Positions 61,744 through 64,000 of a stretch of 64,000 nt of DNA are shown piece after piece. The stretch lies in contig JASEJE010000001.1 in the NCBI GenBank assembly GCA_030024085.1, positions 1-64,000 on the forward strand, in the 5' to 3' direction. Position numbers and translations under genes: made by a program. Numbering within the stretch: the first letter of the stretch is position 1; each line of letters opens with the position of its first letter. The notes under the pieces were generated by a model. That model did not search any database and was not told the origin of the DNA. It saw only the letters and a program-made list of their open reading frames with translations. This DNA is from Bacillota bacterium (GTDB taxonomy: Bacteria > Bacillota > SHA-98 > UBA4971).

Positions 61744-63156
61744 GTGTTGACAACGCTGGTTCGGTGCAGGACTGTTGTGAAGGTGCTCATGGCCGCGGTC
61801 GTCCTTGTGCTCGTAGCTTCGTCCGTGGACGCTGCTGCGCCGGAGACCATCAATGTCCAGGACGTCCTCAAGCAGATCCAGGGTGCGAACGCGAGGATCC
61901 GCGACCTCACCTGCGTCCTTGAGTCTGTCTACAATCGGGGCGGCGTGGACGAGACCGTGACGATGCAGGTGGTCTTCAAGAGACCCGACAAGTATCACAT
62001 AACCTATCTGGCGCCCAAAGCCAACGAAGGTACGCGCGTGATACTGACGAAGGGTGCAGGGGTCATCCTGCCGAAAGATGGGCACTGGAAGACGTACGAC
62101 TCCATGTCGGTGGCGGGACTCGAGACCCTCACCTACATGCTGAGGTTCGTGAGGGACAGCATCGCCGACGCGTATGACGTGCAGGTCTCTGAGAGGGCGG
62201 ACATACAGGACAGGGTGGCATATGTCCTCAGGGTGCAGGACCGGAAGGCCCCGGTGGCTGACCCGGACATCGTCTGGATCGACAATGTGAAGTCCCTCGT
62301 CATCCAGGCCCAGACAAGCGCTCTCCTGGGTGAGCCGGCGCTGCTGCGTCTGGGGACGATCCAGGAGGGCGAGAAGGGCGACTGGAAGTCGTATACCCTC
62401 ACTGTCACCGACCTGCGCGGCGACAGGAGAGGGGAGATCACCATGACTCAGGTGGAAAGAGGCGTCTTCCTGCCAACCAGGGTCGAGCTGTGGTCGACTC
62501 GCGGCCGCGTCGAGCAGGTGCTCCGCGACATCAAGGTCAACACGGGGGTAAGGGACGACCTGTTCGTCGTGAAGGAAGCCGAGGAGATGCGGACGAAGCT
62601 GAAACAGGCCCAGTCGGCGTACAGCCGCAGAAAGTATGATCAGGCCATCCAGGCGTACGAGAGGGTGCTCGAACTCGACCCCGAGAACATCGAGGCCAGG
62701 TGCGACCTGGGGCTTTGCTACTGGCTGGCGGGCAAGACCGACAGTGCCGTCGAAGAGCTGGAGAGGGTCCTCAAGGCGAAGCCGGACTATCTCCCTGCCT
62801 GCAACAACCTGGGTTTCATCCTGGCCGAGACGAAGAGGGATCTCGAGCGCGCAGTCACGCTCCTCGAGAAGGCAGTGGACGGCGAGCCCGCGAACCCGGT
62901 ATACATGGACAGCCTGGGCTGGGCCTACTTCAAGCAGGGGCGGCTGGATGAGGCGGAGAGGACCACCAAGCGAGCGCTTCTGTTCCCGTCGGACTTCCCG
63001 GAGAAGACCCTTGCCACGGCGCACTACCATCTTGCCATGGTCTACGAGGCCAAAGGCATGAAGGAAGAAGCGATGCGGGAGATGCAAAAGGCTCTGGACG
63101 TCGATCCATTCAACTCGATGCTGCGCGGGGAGATGGCGAGGCTGCGCCGGGGCTAA
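61744..63156 (+). CDS. Exported LolA-like/TPR repeat protein
   Basis: 470 residues. Signal peptide (VVKVLMAAVVLVLVASSVDAAAPE), then a beta-rich LolA/outer-membrane-carrier-like domain, residues 30-270 (IRDLTCVLESVYNRGGVDETVTMQVVFKRPDKYHITYLAPK). From residue 285 there are four to five TPR units (AYSRRKYDQAIQAYERVLELDPENIEARCDLGLCYWLAGKTDSAVEELERVLKAKPDYLPACNNLGFILA). Such LolA-like proteins in Bacillota relate to germination or lipoprotein-associated factors; the role here is unknown. GTG 61744 puts the signal peptide at the N-terminus. Confidence 0.8.
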   Translation: MLTTLVRCRTVVKVLMAAVVLVLVASSVDAAAPETINVQDVLKQIQGANARIRDLTCVLESVYNRGGVDETVTMQVVFKRPDKYHITYLAPKANEGTRVILTKGAGVILPKDGHWKTYDSMSVAGLETLTYMLRFVRDSIADAYDVQVSERADIQDRVAYVLRVQDRKAPVADPDIVWIDNVKSLVIQAQTSALLGEPALLRLGTIQEGEKGDWKSYTLTVTDLRGDRRGEITMTQVERGVFLPTRVELWSTRGRVEQVLRDIKVNTGVRDDLFVVKEAEEMRTKLKQAQSAYSRRKYDQAIQAYERVLELDPENIEARCDLGLCYWLAGKTDSAVEELERVLKAKPDYLPACNNLGFILAETKRDLERAVTLLEKAVDGEPANPVYMDSLGWAYFKQGRLDEAERTTKRALLFPSDFPEKTLATAHYHLAMVYEAKGMKEEAMREMQKALDVDPFNSMLRGEMARLRRG

Positions 63157-63364
63157 GCGTGGGTCAGACTTGCCGAGTCTCCAGCACCTGTGGTGCAAGC
63201 GCTGGTTTCCGAAGAGGTGATCATGAGCCCCGAAAAGCTCTGGAGGCCCGGTTCAAAAGGCGCCTTGAGCCACCCACGGCGTCTTGTACGCCATGGTAGA
63301 CAACGCGTGGGAAGCCGCGTCCGCTGTGGAGGTGGATCCCGCTCTGGTGTTGCTGAGGAAGGCT
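63157..63364. other. Intergenic stretch without recognisable content
   Basis: Short open frames only; no repeat or RNA gene recognised before the promoter at 63365. Confidence 0.6.
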
Positions 63365-63393
63365 TTGACGATTGAGAAGAGCGGTTGTATAAT
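63365..63393 (+). promoter_or_regulatory. Strong sigma-A-type promoter for the zinc-ribbon gene
   Basis: TTGACG (63365-63370), 17-bp spacer, TATAAT (63388-63393), 84 bp upstream of the GTG at 63477. Confidence 0.85.
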
Positions 63394-63476
63394 ACCCCTG
63401 GGAGTATCCTCTCGATGGGGAAGGGCAGGGGAGAGGGAAGGCCCTCGAGTCCTGGCGAAATGGAGGAATCTGTAAC

Positions 63477-63704
63477 GTGGCTATCTATGAGTTCATATGT
63501 ACGAAGTGCGGCACCAAGTTCGAGGAGCTCATCATGGGCAGCACACATTCTGACGTAAAGTGCCCGAACTGCGGCGGCAGCGAGGTCAAGCGGCTTGTGT
63601 CGACGTTCGGGTACAACGGGGGCTCCGGCTTCAAGAGCACGACCTCGTCGTCCGGCGGGGGGTGCTCGTCATGCGGCGGTGGAACGTGCAGCACATGCCA
63701 CTAA
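63477..63704 (+). CDS. FmdB-type zinc-ribbon protein
   Basis: 75 residues. N-terminal FmdB zinc ribbon [19 protein letters not shown]...[18 protein letters not shown], followed by a Gly/Ser-rich tail ending in a second Cys cluster ([13 protein letters not shown]). These small proteins are putative regulators with unknown targets. GTG start after GGAGG. Confidence 0.92.
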   Translation: MAIYEFICTKCGTKFEELIMGSTHSDVKCPNCGGSEVKRLVSTFGYNGGSGFKSTTSSSGGGCSSCGGGTCSTCH

Positions 63705-63719
63705 GTGTGGAGCCGTGAG

Positions 63720-64000
63720 TTGGCGGGGGAGTGCACGACGGTCTTCGAGCGCGGCCTCAAAGACGACATAGCTGAGAAGGCCATTGACCTTGGGTTCAGA
63801 GTGGTGCGGGTGACGGGCGCCGACCCGCTCGGCACATGGGAGGTCGAGGTCGCGCGGCGTCACCGTGAGGGCATGATTGGCGAAAACGAGCAACACCTGC
63901 GCAATTTGGGGGCCGACCCGAGGCATGTCATGCCCGGGGCGGCCTCAGTCGTAATCCTTGCAAGGCCATATGCGCCTTTCGCATGGCCTCTCCCGGAAGG
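63720..64000 (+). CDS. QueG-like (epoxyqueuosine reductase family) protein, N-terminal part
   Basis: 93 residues visible, running off the window. The layout LKDDIAEKAIDLGFRVVRVTGAD...HLRNLGADPRHVMPGAASVVILARPYAPFAWP follows the N-terminus of QueG and related double-[4Fe-4S] cobalamin reductases. The iron-sulfur motifs would lie outside the window, so the family member cannot be fixed. TTG 63720 with GGAG upstream is the probable start. Confidence 0.6.
   Translation, partial: MAGECTTVFERGLKDDIAEKAIDLGFRVVRVTGADPLGTWEVEVARRHREGMIGENEQHLRNLGADPRHVMPGAASVVILARPYAPFAWPLPE

Overview
The window comes from a high-GC, endospore-forming, anaerobic Bacillota (Firmicutes) chromosome. The evidence is the sporulation set spoIIGA-sigE, spoIIR and sigG; the division set ftsA, ftsZ, ylmD-like, ylmE-like and sepF; an anaerobic ribonucleotide reductase (nrdR-nrdD-nrdG); and a complete lysine-to-crotonyl-CoA fermentation operon. 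GTG and TTG starts and 4-base ATGA/GTGA gene overlaps are frequent. I cannot assign a genus.

Layout. 1-7.4 kb: ftsA, ftsZ, spoIIGA-sigE, a winged-helix regulator, a radical SAM protein and ylmC. 7.4-15.95 kb: a compact integrated element with a 15-bp direct-repeat core, arm-type repeats inside both ends, tyrosine integrase, Xis-like and Cro/CI-like proteins, a D5/P4-type primase-helicase, a P27-type small terminase and an HK97-type major capsid protein. It has no portal, large terminase, protease or tail gene, so it looks like a phage satellite rather than a prophage. 16.0-17.7 kb: spoIIR and sigG. 18.0-21.4 kb: nrdR-nrdD-nrdG behind a promoter with an NrdR-box-like site. 21.4-26.1 kb: division and PLP-homeostasis cluster. 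26.4-29.8 kb: small regulators, then lspA-lgt-rluD. 29.85-41.25 kb: purine operon purE-C-S-Q-L-(F-M fusion)-N-H-D behind a ykkC-type, probably PRPP-sensing, riboswitch and a terminator.

41.25-44.7 kb is a 3.4-kb stretch almost without genes. It holds an insertion-sequence remnant and two adjacent degenerate arrays of short palindromes. The second array has 18 palindromes whose spacings cluster at about 32, 42 and 52 bp, i.e. 3, 4 or 5 turns of B-DNA, arranged in triads. I consider this the most unusual structure in the window.

44.7-52.4 kb: lysine fermentation operon kdd-kamA-kamB-kamD-kamE-kal-kce, apparently driven by a sigma-54-type promoter. It converts L-lysine through beta-lysine, 3,5-diaminohexanoate and 3-keto-5-aminohexanoate to acetoacetate and crotonyl-CoA. 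52.4-64 kb: housekeeping and accessory genes (RlmI-like methyltransferase, HAD phosphatase, histidine phosphatase, tRNA-Trp, PduL, M28-like peptidase, DNA polymerase IV, DUF72, a LolA-like/TPR protein, an FmdB-type zinc ribbon and the start of a QueG-like gene), plus an internally deleted transaldolase pseudogene. A roughly 110-190-bp hairpin-forming repeat occurs six times, always in the same orientation and between genes.
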